Below, in pieces: positions 44,901 through 55,465 of a DNA stretch of 64,000 bases; position 1 is the stretch's first letter, and each line of letters begins with the position of its first letter. Below the pieces are notes generated by a model. It was not told the DNA's origin. It saw only the letters and a list, made by a program, of their open reading frames with translations, and searched no databases. The translations under genes were made by a program, and so were the position numbers. The stretch comes from Patagioenas fasciata (Eukaryota; Chordata; Aves; Columbiformes; Columbidae). The stretch lies in assembly GCF_037038585.1 (NCBI RefSeq), contig NC_092559.1:15114488-15178487 (forward strand), written 5' to 3'.

Positions 44901-44906
44901 TGAGTG

Positions 44907-45631
44907 GGTGTGAGGAGACAGAACAGGGCAGCTGTGGCACAGTGGCAGCTGGTGAGGGCCTGGGATGGTATTGGGAAGGTAGAGCCATAGCAGCAGGGTT
45001 TGCTTTGGCAGGAAGGCTGTGGTGCATTCCTCTGAGCTCATACTCTAGCCACACTACTGCCACCTTTTGCTGGAACCCACCTGTGCCTGGGGACAGGGAT
45101 GGGGGCTGCATGTCAGTTGCTGCAGGCACCAGGAGAGGATGGGCCATGCCAGGGCTCTCCCTCCATGGAGGAGGGTTGGGACCATGCTTTGCCCTGGGGG
45201 GCAGATGGGGTAGCAGTGGGACTGTCCCCACATTTTGGAGCAGTAGTGAACAGATGGGCTGAAGGATATTCCCACTCCCTCACTGCACACCCCCATGGGG
45301 CTTGGGATGCCCGGGACATGGGGGTCCCCCTCCAAATGCCCAGCCTGAGGATGCTCTGTAGTGGCGGGGATGCTGGGACTGTCTGTGTCCCCCTGCTCCT
45401 TATTGTTTGTGTGGTCTGAGCCAGCAGTTCTGGGGGGCACAGGACAGGAGGTGCTCCAGATACTCAGTGATAGGGGTGTCAAGGTCCATTCGGATCTCTC
45501 AAATTTACAGGACAATGTACTCTGTGAGCTAAACTGTATTTCATGAGCTCATTAAGAAATATAATAAACAAACATGACAAACAGGGGCTCAATCTCCTTT
45601 TTCCCAGATGTTAATGAGGTCACCCCTCCAT
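44907..45631. other. Unassigned host-like sequence
   Basis: GC-rich unique-looking DNA with overlapping open frames on both strands and no recognisable domain. It continues the flank seen before provirus C, so it is probably more of the NPR2 downstream region. Confidence 0.4.
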
Positions 45632-45675
45632 TGTCGTCATTGTCGTCTTCTTCGTCATCTTCTTCATCTTCTTCT
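45632..45675. repeat. TCN/GAN-type trinucleotide microsatellite
   Basis: A run of TCT, TCG and TCA units marks the boundary at the truncated 3' side of CR1 copy 3. Confidence 0.7.
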
Positions 45676-47620
45676 TTTCTCGAAGTTAGAGAGACACAGA
45701 TCCCTCAGTCTTTCCTCATAAGGGAGATGCTCCACTCCCTTTATCATCTTCGTTGCTCTGCGCTGGACTCTCTCCAGCAGTTCCCTGTCCTTCTTTAACT
45801 GATGGGCCCATAACTGGGCACAGTATTCCAGTTGCAGTCTCACCAGGGAGAGGAGAACCTCTCTCGAGCTACTAACCACCCCCCTTCTAATACACCCCAG
45901 GATGCCATTGGTCTTCTTGGCCACAAGGGCACAGTGCTGGCTCATGGTCATCCTGCTGTCCACCAGGATCCCCAGGTCCCTTTCCCCTATGCTGCTCTCT
46001 AATAGGTCATTGCCCAACTTATACCCAAACCTGGGGTTGTTCCTACCCAGATGCAAGACTCTACACTTGCTCTTGCTATATTTAATTACATTTTTCCCTG
46101 CCCAACTCTCCAGTCTATGTCTCGCTGGATGGCAGCACAGCCTTCTGGCGTGTCAGCCACTCCTCCCAGTTTGGTGTCATCAGCAAACTTGCTGACAGTG
46201 CACTCTATTCCCTCATCCAAATCATTGATGAATATATTGAATAATACAGGCCCCAGTATTGACCCCTGAGGCACTCCACTAGACACAGGCCTCCAACTAG
46301 ACTCTGCCCTATTGACCACGACTCTCTGGCTTCTTTCCTTCAGCTAGTTCACAGTCCACCTCACTGCCCGATCGTCCAGACCACACTGCCTTATTTTAGC
46401 AGCAAGATGCTGTGTGAGACTGTGCCAAATGCTTTACAGAAGTCAAGGTAGACCACATCCACTGCTTTGCCACCATGTATATGGGAAAGCAAAGACATGG
46501 GAAAGCAAGATGTGCAGTTCTAGCCACCTGGATGATAAAGGAATACTAACATGACCATCCGGATGGTCAAAGAAGAAGTAGTACTGACATAATTAGATCA
46601 TAGGAACTAGTCAAAATATAAAGGGCAGGTTGTGCTGAAGTACGTTTCTCATAACTGTAAAAAGTGATAGCCCAGACTAGTGAGAATGTTATCTCGGGCC
46701 AGATAAATGTCCCCAAGTACATGTGATGTCTGAATGTCATTGGGCCTGACCTGTGAATGAGTGGGAACGTAACTGAAACAGACGTAATATGAGTGTGGTG
46801 TGTTTTTAATAACAATTATTGATAAAACATCATAGTCCAGATCCGTATCTGTAAATCCTATAAATTATCAAAGGCTAATAAAGAGGGCCTCAGCCTGGCT
46901 CAGCTCTCTGCTCTGCCCGGCTCTGCGCTCCTTCCTGCACAAGATCTCTGCCTGTGTGTGCATCTTGGTCTGTGTCCCAGTGTGCGTCGTTCCTCATCGC
47001 CGCAATCTATCCACCTCATTATGTCCTCATAAGAGGCTATGAGATTGGTCAAGCATGACTGGTTGAAGCCATGGTGACTGTCCCTAAAGACCCTCTGATC
47101 CTTGATATGCTTTGAGATGGCACCAAGGATAAGCTGTTCCATCACCTTTCCAGGGATGGAGGTGAGGCTGACTGGTCTATAGTTACCCGGGTCCTCCTTA
47201 CCCTTTTTGAAGACCGGAGTGACATTTGCTTTCCTCCAGTCCTCAGGAACCTCTCCCATTTCACAACACTTAGCAAAGATGATGGAGAGTGGCCTAGCAA
47301 TAACTTCAGCCAGTTCCCTCAGTACCCACTGATGCATACCATCTGGACTCATGGATTCATGGATGTCCAGATTGCTTAATTGTTCCCTAACCCAATCCTC
47401 ATCAATCAAGGCAGACTCCACCATTGTCCTGACTTCCTTTGGGCCCTCAGTGGTACAGGGTTCCTCAGGACAGCCTCTGGCAGAGTAGACAGAGACAAAG
47501 ACGGCATTCAGTAACTCTGCCTTCTCTGTATCTTCTGCCACCAGGGCACCCACCTCGTTCATCAGTGGGTCTACATTGCCTCTGGTGTTAGTTTTATCTG
47601 CCATGTATTTGAAAAAGCTC
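45676..47620 (-). pseudogene. CR1 copy 3 reverse transcriptase
   Basis: Blocks: 47604-47010 (LMNEVGALVAEDTEKAELLN, MSPDGMHQWVLREL, NYRPVSLTSIPGKVMEQLIL, then SCLTNLIAS after loss of the usual KGK), interrupted by LTR-G, then 46319-46086 ([25 protein letters not shown]) and 46056-45676 (GERDLGILVDSRMTMSQHC, VQRRATKMIKGVEHLPYEE). The FADD catalytic motif is intact here, unlike copies 1 and 2. Frameshifts and a stop before the LTR inactivate it. Confidence 0.92.
46481..47004 (+). mobile_element. Solo LTR, family LTR-G, plus strand
   Basis: The LTR reads from TGGGAAAGCAAAGACATGGG (start imperfect) through TATAAATT and AATAAAG (near 46858 and 46877) to CATCGCCGCA. The flanks ATGTAT (46475-46480) and ATCTAT (47005-47010) are a 6-bp duplication with one change. 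It interrupts CR1 copy 3 RT. Confidence 0.85.
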
Positions 47621-47739
47621 TTTCTGTTGTCCTTGACCCCTCTCGTCAGGTGGAATTCTAAGGAGGCCTTATCTTTCCTAGTTGCCTCCCTACATCCTCT
47701 GACAACAGCCTTATATTCTCCCCAAGTGGCCAGCCCCTT

Positions 47740-48697
47740 CTACCACGATCTGTAAACTCTCCTCTTCCACTTGAACTTGCGCAGCAGTTCCCTGCTTAAA
47801 CACACGGATCTCCTGGCTCCCTTCCTTGACTTCCTACGTGTCGGGATGCTCTGATCTTGAGCTTGGAAAAAACAGTCCTTGAATGCTAAACAACTATCTT
47901 GGACCCCTTTACCTTCAAGCAGCCTTGCCCATGGGATTTCCCCTAGCAATTGCTTGTAAAGGCCTAAGTTTGCCTTACTCAAGTCCAGGGTTGCAATTCT
48001 GCTTGCTATTCTCTTTCTGCCACATGAGATCCTGAACTCCACCATTTCATGGTAGCTGCAACCAAGGCATCCCTCAACCTTTACTGCTTCAAACACACCC
48101 TCCTTGTTAATGAGAATGAGGTCCAGCAGTGCTCCTCTCCTAGTTGGCTCATCCACCATTTGCATCAGGAAGTTATGGTCAATGCACTGGAAGAACTTCC
48201 TGCACTGTGGATGTCTGGCTGAGTAGTCCTTCCAGCAAACATCAGGGAAGTTAAAATCCCCCACGACAACCAGGGCCTGTGACTGTGAGGCCACTCTCAG
48301 CTGCCTGTAGAAGACCTCGGCAACTTCCTCACCCTGCTCTGGTGGCCTATAATAGACACCCGCAACAGTATCACCCCTGTCAGCCTGCCCCTTAATTTTC
48401 ACCCACAGACTCTCAACTCTCTTCTCATCTGCCCCAGTACTCAATACATTGTAGTTGCTCTCTCACATAAAGAGCAACTCCACCACCACGCCTGGCTGGT
48501 CTGTCTTTCCTGAAAAGGACATAGCCATCCATGACCATATTCCAGTCATGTGAGCTGTCCCACCATGTCTCTGTAATCGCCACCAGATCATAATCTCCTG
48601 CCCTAACACAGGTTTCTAACTCCTCCTGCTTTTTCCCCATGCTGCACACATTGGTGTACAGGCATTTCACGGAGTGAGTTGAGTACACCAGTTTCAC
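47740..48697 (-). pseudogene. CR1 copy 3 endonuclease
   Basis: The 48697-48425 block (YDLVAITETWWDSSHDWNM, RRGGGVALYVREQLQC) and the 48444-47740 block (SLWVKIKGQADRGD, GVYYRPPEQGEE, LVVVGDFNFPDVCWKD, LGCSYHEMVEFRI, then the linker with LSRELLRKFKWKRRVYR) give a complete endonuclease and linker with one frameshift near 48430. The catalytic motifs ETWW, GDFN and SYHEM (usually SDHE, so D is lost) can be read. Confidence 0.92.
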
Positions 48698-48770
48698 CCT
48701 AGGGAGGCCTCAATACTACAGTGCTGCCCCACTGGTGCAAGCCCAGCTACAACCCCATCCCCCATCAAAT

Positions 48771-49400
48771 CTAGTTTAAAGCTCTCCAAATGAGCCCTGC
48801 TAATTCCTGTCCCAGTATCCTTTTGCCCCTGTGAGATAAACCTTTCCCACGTATCACTGTCTGGACTGGTGTCTTATAAAACCAGCTATTATCAAACAAT
48901 CCGAAGTCCTCTCTGTAGCACCAGTCTTGTAGCGAATAATTTATGGACTGAATTCTTCTATTCCATCCCACATAGTCACCCAAAAATGGAAGGAGGGAAG
49001 AGAAAATCACTTGTGCCCCAGACTCTTTCACCAACCCTCCCAAGACCTTGAAATCTTTCTTCATTCCCCTCAGACTACGGGATGCAGCTTCCTCCCCACC
49101 TGTCTGGAAGATCAGCAGTGGCTAGTAGTCTATTGGGTGCACCAGGTAGGGAAGTGTCTTGGTGATATCCCTGATACGGGCTCCTGGTAGACTACAAACT
49201 TCCCTATGATGAGGGTCAACTCTGTATGTTGGGCCCTCTGTTCCTCCCAGAAGGAAATCGCCTACTGCAATTACCCTTCTTTCTTTCTTATCAGAGGCAG
49301 TCTTGAGGCGTGGAGTCAACTACCTCTTCCTATGTGACCTCGTAGGTGGGCCTTGCACCACATCCTCACCTACCTCTTCTTCAAGATCCAGGGCCTCGAA
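48771..49400 (-). pseudogene. CR1 copy 3 ORF1 esterase-like domain
   Basis: The 49319-49122 block reads KKERRVIAVGDFLLGGTEGP (GDS changed to GDF) and HREVCSLPGARIRDITKTL. The 49064-48771 block reads DFKVLGGLVKESGAQVIFSS and LQDWCYREDFGLFDN. This is the SGNH-like domain of CR1 ORF1; the nucleophile serine is lost. Upstream Glu-rich text (EEEVGEDVVQGPP) suggests that the ORF1 N-terminal part also remains, up to about 49400 or beyond. Confidence 0.85.
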
Positions 49401-49655
49401 CTTATTACGGAGGAGCATCTGGAGAAGCAAAGCAGTTAGGGAGGGGGGTTGCCCGTGGCACCAAACTGGAACTTGCTTCTAACCCTCATCATCTTTTTGG
49501 TCCCCTACCTCTACCCAACAGTGATAGGGCAGGGGCTGTCTTGGGTCTCCCCCCTCTGCCCGACAGGGTAGGACATCCATCACTTTTTGGGGGTGTCGAG
49601 GACGGTTTAGATTGTTTAGAATGCCAGCCCAGGGGTGTGCACTCAATATGGGACA

Positions 49656-50768
49656 AACCACTCTGGGGACTTTATCTCCTTTTAGAGTACGAAGAATTTC
49701 TGATTGACCAGGCCCGGCTCAATTGGTTGATCCCCTAGTGTTGACCAACCAAGTAGCTTTTGCTTAATGTGAATCCCAGTTTTTAAAGGTTCCACCACCA
49801 AGTGCCTTTAATGTAGTTTTTAACAAACCACTGTACCTTTCAATTTTGCCAGAGGTTGGTGCATGATATGGAATAGGATATACCCACTCAATACCATGTT
49901 CTTTGGCCCAATTGTCTATAATACTGTTTTTGAAATGAGTACCATTGTCTGATTCAATTCTTTCTGGCGTACCGTGTCACCAAAGGACTTGCTTCTCAAG
50001 GCCCAAGATAGTATTTCGGGCTGTAGCATGAGGTACGGCATATGTTTCCAACCATCCAGTGGTTGCTTCCACCATTGTAAGTACATAGTGCTTACCTTGA
50101 CGTGTTTGTGGAACGCGGCGATTAGGAACAACGCATACCAGGACGCAGACAGAAATTCATGCAGAGGCAAAGATCTTGTTCAGGAAGGAGTGCAGAGCCT
50201 GGCCAGGCAGAGAGCTGACCTAGGCCTAGGCTTAGGCTACCTTCTTTATTCACCATTGACCATAGGATTTACAGGTACAGGTCTGGACTAAGATGCTAAG
50301 ATGTTTACAAAAAGGTGTTTTTCCACTAATTGTTATTAAGAACACACTAAATTCATGTGATATTTGTCTCACTTGTTTTTCCACTCATTCACAGACCAGG
50401 CCCAAGGACATTCACACATCCCATGCACTTGGGGGCGGTTATCTGGCCCGAGATACCATTCTCACGAGTTTGGGCTATAACTTTTTACAGTTACGAGAAA
50501 TGTACTTCAAAGTAATCTGTCCAAGGCCCTTTACATATTATTATGTTAGTATTATGTCTTCGACCATCCGGATGGTCATGTTAGTATTGATCTTTCTTTA
50601 TCATCCAGATGGCTGGAACTGCACATCTTGCTTTCCCACATTTTACTTCCCAACAGTGGAAGTGTAATATAATCAATCTGCCAAGCTTCTCCATACTTAT
50701 ACTTTAACCATCACCCCCCATACCATACAGGCTTTAACCGTTTCACTTGTTTGATTTCAGTGCAAGTA
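49656..50768 (-). pseudogene. pol: A2 integrase, interrupted
   Basis: It matches A1 integrase from the EIKQVKRLKPVWYGG region, through the D,D,E core (IDYITLP, SDNGTHFKN, GKIERYSG) to the C-terminal domain. LTR-G (50114-50655) lies between the codons for YITLP and TRQGK. It shares with A1 the TAA just after NWDSH (near 49763) and has its own stops: TGG to TGA near 50725 and TGA near 49980. It ends at the CR1 copy 3 border. Confidence 0.88.
50114..50655 (-). mobile_element. Solo LTR, family LTR-G, in A2 integrase
   Basis: The 542-bp LTR has a perfect 6-bp duplication GTGGAA (50108-50113, 50656-50661). On the minus strand it starts TGTTGGGAAG; its last base pair has changed (CA to CG). It is close in sequence to the provirus F LTR. 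Confidence 0.93.
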
Positions 50769-50823
50769 CAGTCCAATAAACTCTGTTATCCCTTTCCTCC
50801 ACCTGGTTGGAGGCAGGGCACCT

Positions 50824-52670
50824 CTAATTCCTGTTTTGCACAGTCTCTGGGTGTGAATTAGAGGTTCCTTCAAGAGCATCAGAATCTCTTCTGCCCCTTT
50901 TGTAAACTGGAGCAGCCACCTTCTTAGGAGTTTTTCCTTTTATCTCACGTACTCGTTCTTGAAGTTCTGAGGTAGGTCTTCCGTGCCACTTATTCGTGTT
51001 TTCTCCCTGCTCATGTAGGAAGAACCACAGTGAACCTCTTTTTGTGGGCTGTCTCTGCCCTCTCTCTCGAGATTGGAAACGTCTTTTCCTAATAGCTGAA
51101 ACATAGGTTTGTGCAGGTCGTGAATGGTACGTGTCTTCTCTGAGTTCTTTGATTTCTTGCAACAACTTTTCAAACCGGTCATCAGATTTTTCACACAGTT
51201 TCTCCACAGCAGAGACACAAGCCCACAGAGAACCAGCAAGGCTGTCCTCAAAGTTCCGGAGCTGGTCAATCACTTCAGTAATATCTTGTACACCTCTAGC
51301 TGACCAGACCATTCCTGCCAATGACTTAGCATATGCAGGTGGTGCACTTTGTACAAATCTGCGCCACAGAGGTCGTGTACAATTGATTCTGTCTGGGTCT
51401 GTCCCCTCTTGGTTGTCTGGTCCAAAATAGATGATCTCTCGCACTGCTAATTCTCTCAGGAACTGGATACCTCTCTCCATAGTATTCCATTTCCCTAACT
51501 TGGATATACAATCTTCCTTGTAGGGAAATCTTACTTTCATAGCTGCCAAGAGTCGGGTCCAGAGAGTAGTGGCATTAGAGTCTCTTGAAATTGCCCTATC
51601 AGTGGTGGAATCTTTTGACAGAGATCCCAGTGCCTGATTTCACCACCTTCTAATTCAATTGTTTCTGCCCCATTGTCCCAGCATCGCAGCAGCCAGGTTA
51701 AAATATTCTCACCTTCACGACGACTAAAGTCTTTTCGCAGATCTCTCAGCTCACCTGGAGAAAAGGACCGAGTGGTGGTCACTTCATCTCCTCCCTGTCC
51801 TGATGGTGCCCCTTGGGTTGATGTTGGCCCTGTGCCATCACCTGCTGCACGAGTAGTCTTTCTAGTGACTTTCTTAAAACCGGCAACTGATGCTGATATG
51901 GGTTCACCATCATTCGATTCATTTCCAGAGTCTGAATGTCTGTCACAGTGATTGCTGTGGTTACAGCAGCAACAGTGAGCAGTGTGTGAAGAAGGGGGGG
52001 CTGCCTTGTTAGCCTTTGAGGCTGGAGAGGTAATGTTATCTGCAGCAACCTTGGCAGAGGAGCTCTGTGTAGAAGCTGTAGCTTCAGCCTGTGAAGCTGC
52101 GATTGGGGGGGCAGTGGCTGCAGCAGCAGCTTTCACTGTTTTGCCTTTACTCGAGTGGCTCGGAGTGCTTTTTGCTAAAGCTTCCGAAGACGCATCGCAA
52201 ATCCCAGGACTAAAAAGAGATGCAAACCTCCTATTGAACCTCATTTCTTTTAACAGAAGCACAAACTGACACACATTCAGCAAACCAGATAGCACCATCA
52301 CAGTTCTATCAAAGCTCCAAGGATATTCAAAGTTGTGTAAAACATTTGCAAACTGTCTCAGTGAAAAGACAAAAGTATGGTTAGTCACCCTTTCTAAAGA
52401 TTCGCTTGACCAGTTAGCAAACACATAGCCGTACTGCTGTTTAATCTCTCCCAGAGGCTTTTCAAGGTACAGCAGAAGCGAGTAGAAATTCATTAGCGAC
52501 TGCAGTGTAATGAAATAAACCAGTGCCAAAACACACAATATCATCATGACCGCTGTCCAGTTTCTTGTTGTTATATAATGAATACTTCGATTCAGAAAGA
52601 AACACCAACACAGATAAGGAATCAGTGAGCACAATGTAGAAAATAACTGATACAACTTATGCCATAACAT
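50824..52670 (-). pseudogene. gag: A2 ERV-L gag, one frameshift
   Basis: It has the same layout as A1 gag (see 61340-63211). The first block 52670-51537 has hydrophobic segments, an Ala/Ser/Thr-rich middle, the CCCC-His cluster and FSPGELRDLRKDFSRREGEN. One base is missing near 51637 (A1 reads GEARQLGSL), after which the frame continues as 51549-50824 (VRFPYKEDCISKLGKWNTME, then SAPPAYAKSLAGMVWSARG, a basic C-terminal part, ending VQNRN and UAG). The CGA codon in RELAVREII is intact here but is TGA in A1. Without the frameshift it would be full length. Confidence 0.88.
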
Positions 52671-52836
52671 CTTTAAATCAATGTAATTCGCTTTGCCTTA
52701 ATACCACTAAATAATATCCGAAGCAAACAGACGCGCGAGTATCACAACTCTATGAGTTGGCATCGTGCCAAGAAAATTGAAAGGTACATCAGAGCAGTAG
52801 AAAAGCTAAAAATCTCCAAATTTACCCTTTTCTCTT

Positions 52837-52854
52837 GCCCCACGTTGGGCGCCA
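52837..52854 (-). promoter_or_regulatory. A2 primer binding site (tRNA-Lys)
   Basis: The minus strand reads TGGCGCCCAACGTGGGGC, six bases after the LTR end. It matches the tRNA-Lys1,2-type primer site known from some primate betaretroviruses. Confidence 0.88.
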
Positions 52855-52860
52855 ATTATC

Positions 52861-53522
52861 TGTCAAGGGTTAAGATTGTGGGGTGACAACAAAAACCCTG
52901 GCAGGTGTATTGTTAACCTCCTCTCCTCCCCACGTCCCCCTTTTGCCCCTCCCTCTCCTCCCTTCCCACTCAGGACAGGCGATCGGGAGGGAAAGAAGGA
53001 CAGAGAGAAGAGAGTTGGAAAAGTTAAAGATGTTTTACTAATGCTACTAATAAGAATAGAGAAAATAATACAAAATATACAAAACCAATCTTGTAAGTCT
53101 CAGCAACTGCAGAGCCAGCACCCAAAGTCCTGGATTAGACTCTGTAGCCAACCGGAGCTGGATTCAGTCTGTCACTAGGTCTCAGTTCGCAGGGACGACC
53201 AGCAAGGTCCTCTCCTAATGTCAGCCATGAGGAAAAAGGGAAAAGGGGGAAAAAGGGATGAGATCCTCGTGATCTCCCACTTTTATATGAAGTATTCACG
53301 TGAATGGAATGTTATACACCATTGGTCAGTCTCTCGGTCATCAGTTTTCTCGTTGCCCCTCTCGCGAGATGTCCATCCGTGCTTATCAATAAGTTTGCAT
53401 TCCATTGCTAGGTTTAACCAAAACATGTGTTGGGTTCTCCAGGAAAATGCAGCTAACATGAAGGCTTTAGCTGACAGGTAAATTCACTAAAAGAGAAACT
53501 TGTTTTTAACAAAACCAGGACA
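52861..53522 (-). mobile_element. ERV-L LTR shared by A1 (3') and A2 (5')
   Basis: The 662-bp LTR on the minus strand starts TGTCCTGGTTTTGTT and ends CCCTTGACA. It is preceded (53523-53535) by a polypurine tract and followed (52854-52837) by a primer site, so it is both the 3' LTR of A1 and the 5' LTR of A2. It differs from the 63381 LTR at a few percent of sites. Confidence 0.92.
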
Positions 53523-53662
53523 TTCCACCCCTTATAATATGACATTCACTGAATACTTAAACCTTATTAATACAATCTATCAATACAATCTAATTAATCA
53601 CTACTACTATATATATATATATACACATATGTACATATATACACAGGAGTAATTAATCAGAG
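53523..53662 (-). other. A1 3' noncoding end with polypurine tract and AT microsatellite
   Basis: The minus strand ends AAGGGGTGGAA against the LTR: the polypurine tract. An alternating AT run with ACAT units lies at 53605-53645. B2 begins at 53663. Confidence 0.75.
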
Positions 53663-53990
53663 TGTTGCTTTATCCATGCGAGCCACGGAACCTGACACAC
53701 CAATATGATGTTCACAGAGTTCGCTTTATTGTCGGACCGGGCTAGCTTTATAGCAAAGCTGCCCTGTCCACGCGCCTTACAACAACGTGATTGGTTGTAA
53801 CTCGTGTTATACAATAACATGATAGGCTGCATGTACTGTCCACGCGCTCTGCACGCATGTGTCCGGCGATTGCTCACTCATTGTTACCTTCTAATGGTGC
53901 TCCTTTAGTCTCTTTTGTCTCTGGCTTCACCTCTCAGCCAGGCTGGCGACAACCCCATCCCCCTGGGGCGGGGGGGGCTCTGCCACTACA
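53663..53990 (-). mobile_element. B2 3' LTR
   Basis: On the minus strand it runs from TGTAGTGGCAGAGCC to AAGCAACA. It carries TATAAAG near 53750 and AATAAAG near 53732, so U5 is short. The polypurine tract AAAAGAGGGGGAGA lies at 54004-53991. Confidence 0.95.
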
Positions 53991-54347
53991 TCTCCCCCTC
54001 TTTTATTTTATATTAACAATACGCCGTATCATGCTTTAAATACAGTGTGAAATACAGGGTAAGAACATTAAGGCTAATACAATTACAATTAACAAGAACA
54101 AACCTGTTTTCAATATTCCTTTTAACCAAACAAGGCATTCACCCCAAAAAACCCAATATCTTCTGTTATTTTCTTGTTCTGCAAATCTTCTATCTTTTTA
54201 ACTTTTAAGTTCAAACAACACATACAATCAAACTCTTCATAACTGTGAACATGTCCAATAACAAAACATTAATTGCTGCTCTGTTTTACAAAGTGGTATT
54301 CTCAACATTGGCTACATTCGTTGCTTAAAGCGATAACATGTCTGAGG
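53991..54347 (-). pseudogene. env: B2 env remnant: membrane-anchor stub
   Basis: About 350 bp follow the integrase stop. The minus strand keeps LVWLKGILKTG and a hydrophobic span near 54110-54020, with its frame open to a stop before the polypurine tract. No surface subunit, signal peptide or fusion peptide is present. The same stub occurs in B1. Confidence 0.7.
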
Positions 54348-55460
54348 TTAAGGGTTGTCATCACTGCAATCGGTTTCTTCTCTGTTAGCTAGCCAAGGTC
54401 TCACCCACTTTGCTGGGATCCATGAATTTTTGTGGTTACCTGTAGAAACACAAGCATATCCCCTTCCCCAGGTTATTAGTGACATAGGACCTTCCCATTG
54501 TTGTGTTGTCGGATTAAACACACTAACCTTAGGCACATTTTCGGAAAAATCTTTGACATTTTTGATATGGTGCATAACAATTGGTTCCATTTCAGTTTCA
54601 CTTTTAGGATTAAGCCAGTTCAGCACATACAATGCCTTCATCAATACCTCTTCTGGGCTCACACCAATTCCCCCTTGTTTTTTCAAAACAGACAAAAGAT
54701 TTTTTAATGCACGGTGTGCACGCTCAATAATTGCTTGGCCAGTAGAATTATAAGGGATTCCAAACAGGTGCTGTACCTTCCACTGGGTGAGGAAGGCTGC
54801 AAGTCTGTCAGAGTGGTATGCAGGACCATTATCTGTTTTGATTTGTGTAGGGACACCCATGACAGCAAAAGCTTGTAGTAAATGACGTTTTACTGCCTTT
54901 GCATTTGCTGAGGTCAAGGCTGTAGCCCACAGCAGTCCTGAACAGGTATCTATGGAGACATGAATGTACTTTTGTCTGCCAAATGGTGCAAATTCAGTAA
55001 TATCAGTTTGCCATAACTGACCTGGCTGCAAGCCCCGAGGATTTACTCCCTTTTGTTGGAGAGGGACTATGCGGGCACAATCAGGACAAGCTGCAATAAT
55101 GGCTCGAGCTTGTTCCTTTGTAATTGTAAACTGCTTTCGGAGTGCTGCTGAGGATTGATGAAAGAATTCGTGAGCTTGTCTGGCTTGTTCAAAAGGGGAT
55201 ATATCTGCTACTGCCACAAGTTTGTCTATGGTGCTGTTTCCTTCTACTAGACCACCTGGTATGTTAGTATGGCTTTTTATATGCATGATAAATACTGGTG
55301 CTGTCCTATAATCTAATACGTTCCACAAATCTAACAATGCTTCAAACAACAAGGAATTGGAAACTCGCTGCAAAAGTGCTCTATGTATTCTTTGTACAAT
55401 TCCCACAACATAAAGAGAATCTGTTACCAGATTAACTGGAGAGTTATGCCATTTTTGCAA
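54348..55460 (-). CDS. pol: B2 RNase H C-terminus plus complete integrase, open
   Basis: An uninterrupted 370-codon frame. It starts inside RNase H (QKWHNSPVNLVTDSLYVVG; HIKSHTNIPGG). Integrase: zinc-binding HEFFH and CPDC (about residues 103-135), core aspartates in DITEF and TDNGPAYHSD, glutamate in GQAIIERAHRALKNLL, and the C-terminal domain QQWEGPMSLITWGRGYACV and WIPAKWVRPW. Integrase processes viral DNA ends and joins them to host DNA. It has no start of its own in a natural gag-pol; it follows a deletion and lies in a different frame from gag. Whether it is ever translated is unknown. Confidence 0.88.
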   Translation of the reverse strand: MQKWHNSPVNLVTDSLYVVGIVQRIHRALLQRVSNSLLFEALLDLWNVLDYRTAPVFIMHIKSHTNIPGGLVEGNSTIDKLVAVADISPFEQARQAHEFFHQSSAALRKQFTITKEQARAIIAACPDCARIVPLQQKGVNPRGLQPGQLWQTDITEFAPFGRQKYIHVSIDTCSGLLWATALTSANAKAVKRHLLQAFAVMGVPTQIKTDNGPAYHSDRLAAFLTQWKVQHLFGIPYNSTGQAIIERAHRALKNLLSVLKKQGGIGVSPEEVLMKALYVLNWLNPKSETEMEPIVMHHIKNVKDFSENVPKVSVFNPTTQQWEGPMSLITWGRGYACVSTGNHKNSWIPAKWVRPWLANREETDCSDDNP

Positions 55461-55465
55461 TGCTG

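Larger units (their letters stand above)
45676..49655 (-). mobile_element. CR1 LINE copy 3 (near full length, minus strand)
   Basis: Minus-strand order: ORF1 (about 49400-48771), endonuclease (48697-47740), RT (47700-47005 and 46480-45676). It is interrupted by a plus-strand LTR-G. The 3' end is cut near 45676 at a microsatellite, and the 5' side meets ERV-L A2 near 49655. It belongs to a different subfamily from copy 1, judging from the endonuclease text. Confidence 0.9.
49656..53522 (-). mobile_element. ERV-L provirus A2 (internally deleted, 3' truncated)
   Basis: On the minus strand: LTR 53522-52861 (shared with A1), primer site, gag, UAG, the first few pol codons, then a deletion removing protease, RT and RNase H, then integrase to 49656. 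Compared with A1 the deletion is about 2.4 kb (A1 61283 to about 58890) and leaves the text TGTACTTGCACTG near 50768. LTR-G is inserted in integrase. The 3' LTR is missing. Confidence 0.9.
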
